NCBI RefSeq assembly: GCF_902168435.1
Contig: NZ_LR656176.1
Coordinates: 92,261 to 156,260, forward strand
Reading direction: 5' to 3'
Source of the DNA: Bacillus marasmi
GTDB taxonomy: Bacteria > Bacillota > Bacilli > Bacillales > Cytobacillaceae
DNA: 64,000 nucleotides
Shown: positions 63,790-64,000 of the stretch, one piece after another
How positions within the stretch are numbered: the stretch's first letter is position 1
How the letters are laid out: each line of letters opens with the position of its first letter
Translations under genes and position numbers: made by a program
The notes under the pieces: generated by a model
What the model was told of the DNA's origin: nothing
The model's database searches: none
Seen by the model: the letters and a program-made list of their open reading frames with translations, nothing else

Positions 63790-64000
63790 GATTTCCCCTC
63801 CTTTTATTGGAAAATTTTAGATAATTCTATATCATTATAAAATTTAATATTTTTCAATAAAAGGGTTTAATTTACACTTTTGGTAGAGTATAATGTATTT
63901 TGACAATTAATTTCAAAATATTACATTATATTACAAACGTAAAGAAACTGTAAAAATCAATAGAAAATGATCATATATACTGAAAAAGGCCGACCTAAAT
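63790..64000. other. Upstream region of the exporter operon
   Basis: AT-rich with no gene and no clear operator. The promoter of the YknXYZ-W operon probably lies here but I cannot place it. Confidence 0.4.

Noticed and set aside
1-64000. tRNA, rRNA, CRISPR arrays or prophage genes
   Set aside because: No gap contains a cloverleaf, rRNA core sequence, spaced repeats, or integrase or phage structural genes that I could see.

Overview
The window reads as ordinary chromosome of a low-GC, endospore-forming member of the Bacillaceae (Bacillus or Neobacillus-like). The support is AT-rich DNA, strong GGAGG ribosome sites with ATG/GTG/TTG starts, a CotB-like spore coat protein, a lysine riboswitch, a leucine T-box, a CIRCE heat-shock operator, a YkuK protein and a YknWXYZ-type exporter. 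I see no rRNA, tRNA, CRISPR array, prophage or complete insertion sequence. I cannot name the species.

Layout. 1-4.2 kb: the 3' part of a two-component pair (histidine kinase cut by the window edge, OmpR-type regulator), an RDD membrane protein, an MFS exporter, and a MerR/zinc-ribbon/methyltransferase fusion. 4.3-7.5 kb: dapA behind an L-box riboswitch, and leuA behind a T-box with a CUC specifier. 7.5-15.8 kb: a coupled FAD-oxidoreductase/DUF3231 pair, an amidase, a metallo-beta-lactamase-fold hydrolase, a possible SLATT-type two-TM protein whose start codon lies in a stem-loop, an HtrA-like membrane protease, and an orphan amino-acid binding lipoprotein. 15.9-22.4 kb: BrnQ, an AhpD-like protein, an SRPBCC protein, and a complete TAXI-TRAP uptake operon. 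22.6-25.4 kb: small proteins, an SGNH hydrolase, an acyltransferase, and a MITE-like element that appears to sit inside the old ppk terminator. 25.4-35.6 kb: ppx-ppk polyphosphate genes, htpG under a perfect CIRCE, a beta-propeller surface protein, YkuK, and a DUF4230 protein.

35.8-50.2 kb holds the most interesting structure. Two copies of a promoter region of about 165 bp, in the same orientation, lie about 12.4 kb apart. One directly precedes a proline biosynthesis pair (P5C reductase plus a PUA-less glutamate 5-kinase). The other lies upstream of a proline/sodium symporter that has its own 40-residue membrane partner. Between the copies sit two molybdenum-enzyme modules facing away from each other: a DMSO-reductase-like ABC complex with a TorD chaperone and a radical SAM protein, and a cytoplasmic molybdo-oxidoreductase plus ferredoxin led by a PucR-type regulator.

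50.2-64 kb: a MATE pump, a DHA2-type MFS pump with a divergent TetR regulator and palindromic operator, a duplicated-domain lipoprotein, a MASE3-PAS-GGDEF-EAL protein whose GGDEF site is degenerate, a 48-residue membrane protein, the CotB-like protein, a short YitT protein, and a YknXYZ-W ABC export operon.

No multi-gene system here is wholly unfamiliar. The best leads are the shared proline promoter, CIRCE on htpG, the element in the ppk terminator, the MerR-methyltransferase fusion, the radical SAM protein heading the DMSO-reductase-like operon, and the stem-loop over the SLATT-like start.
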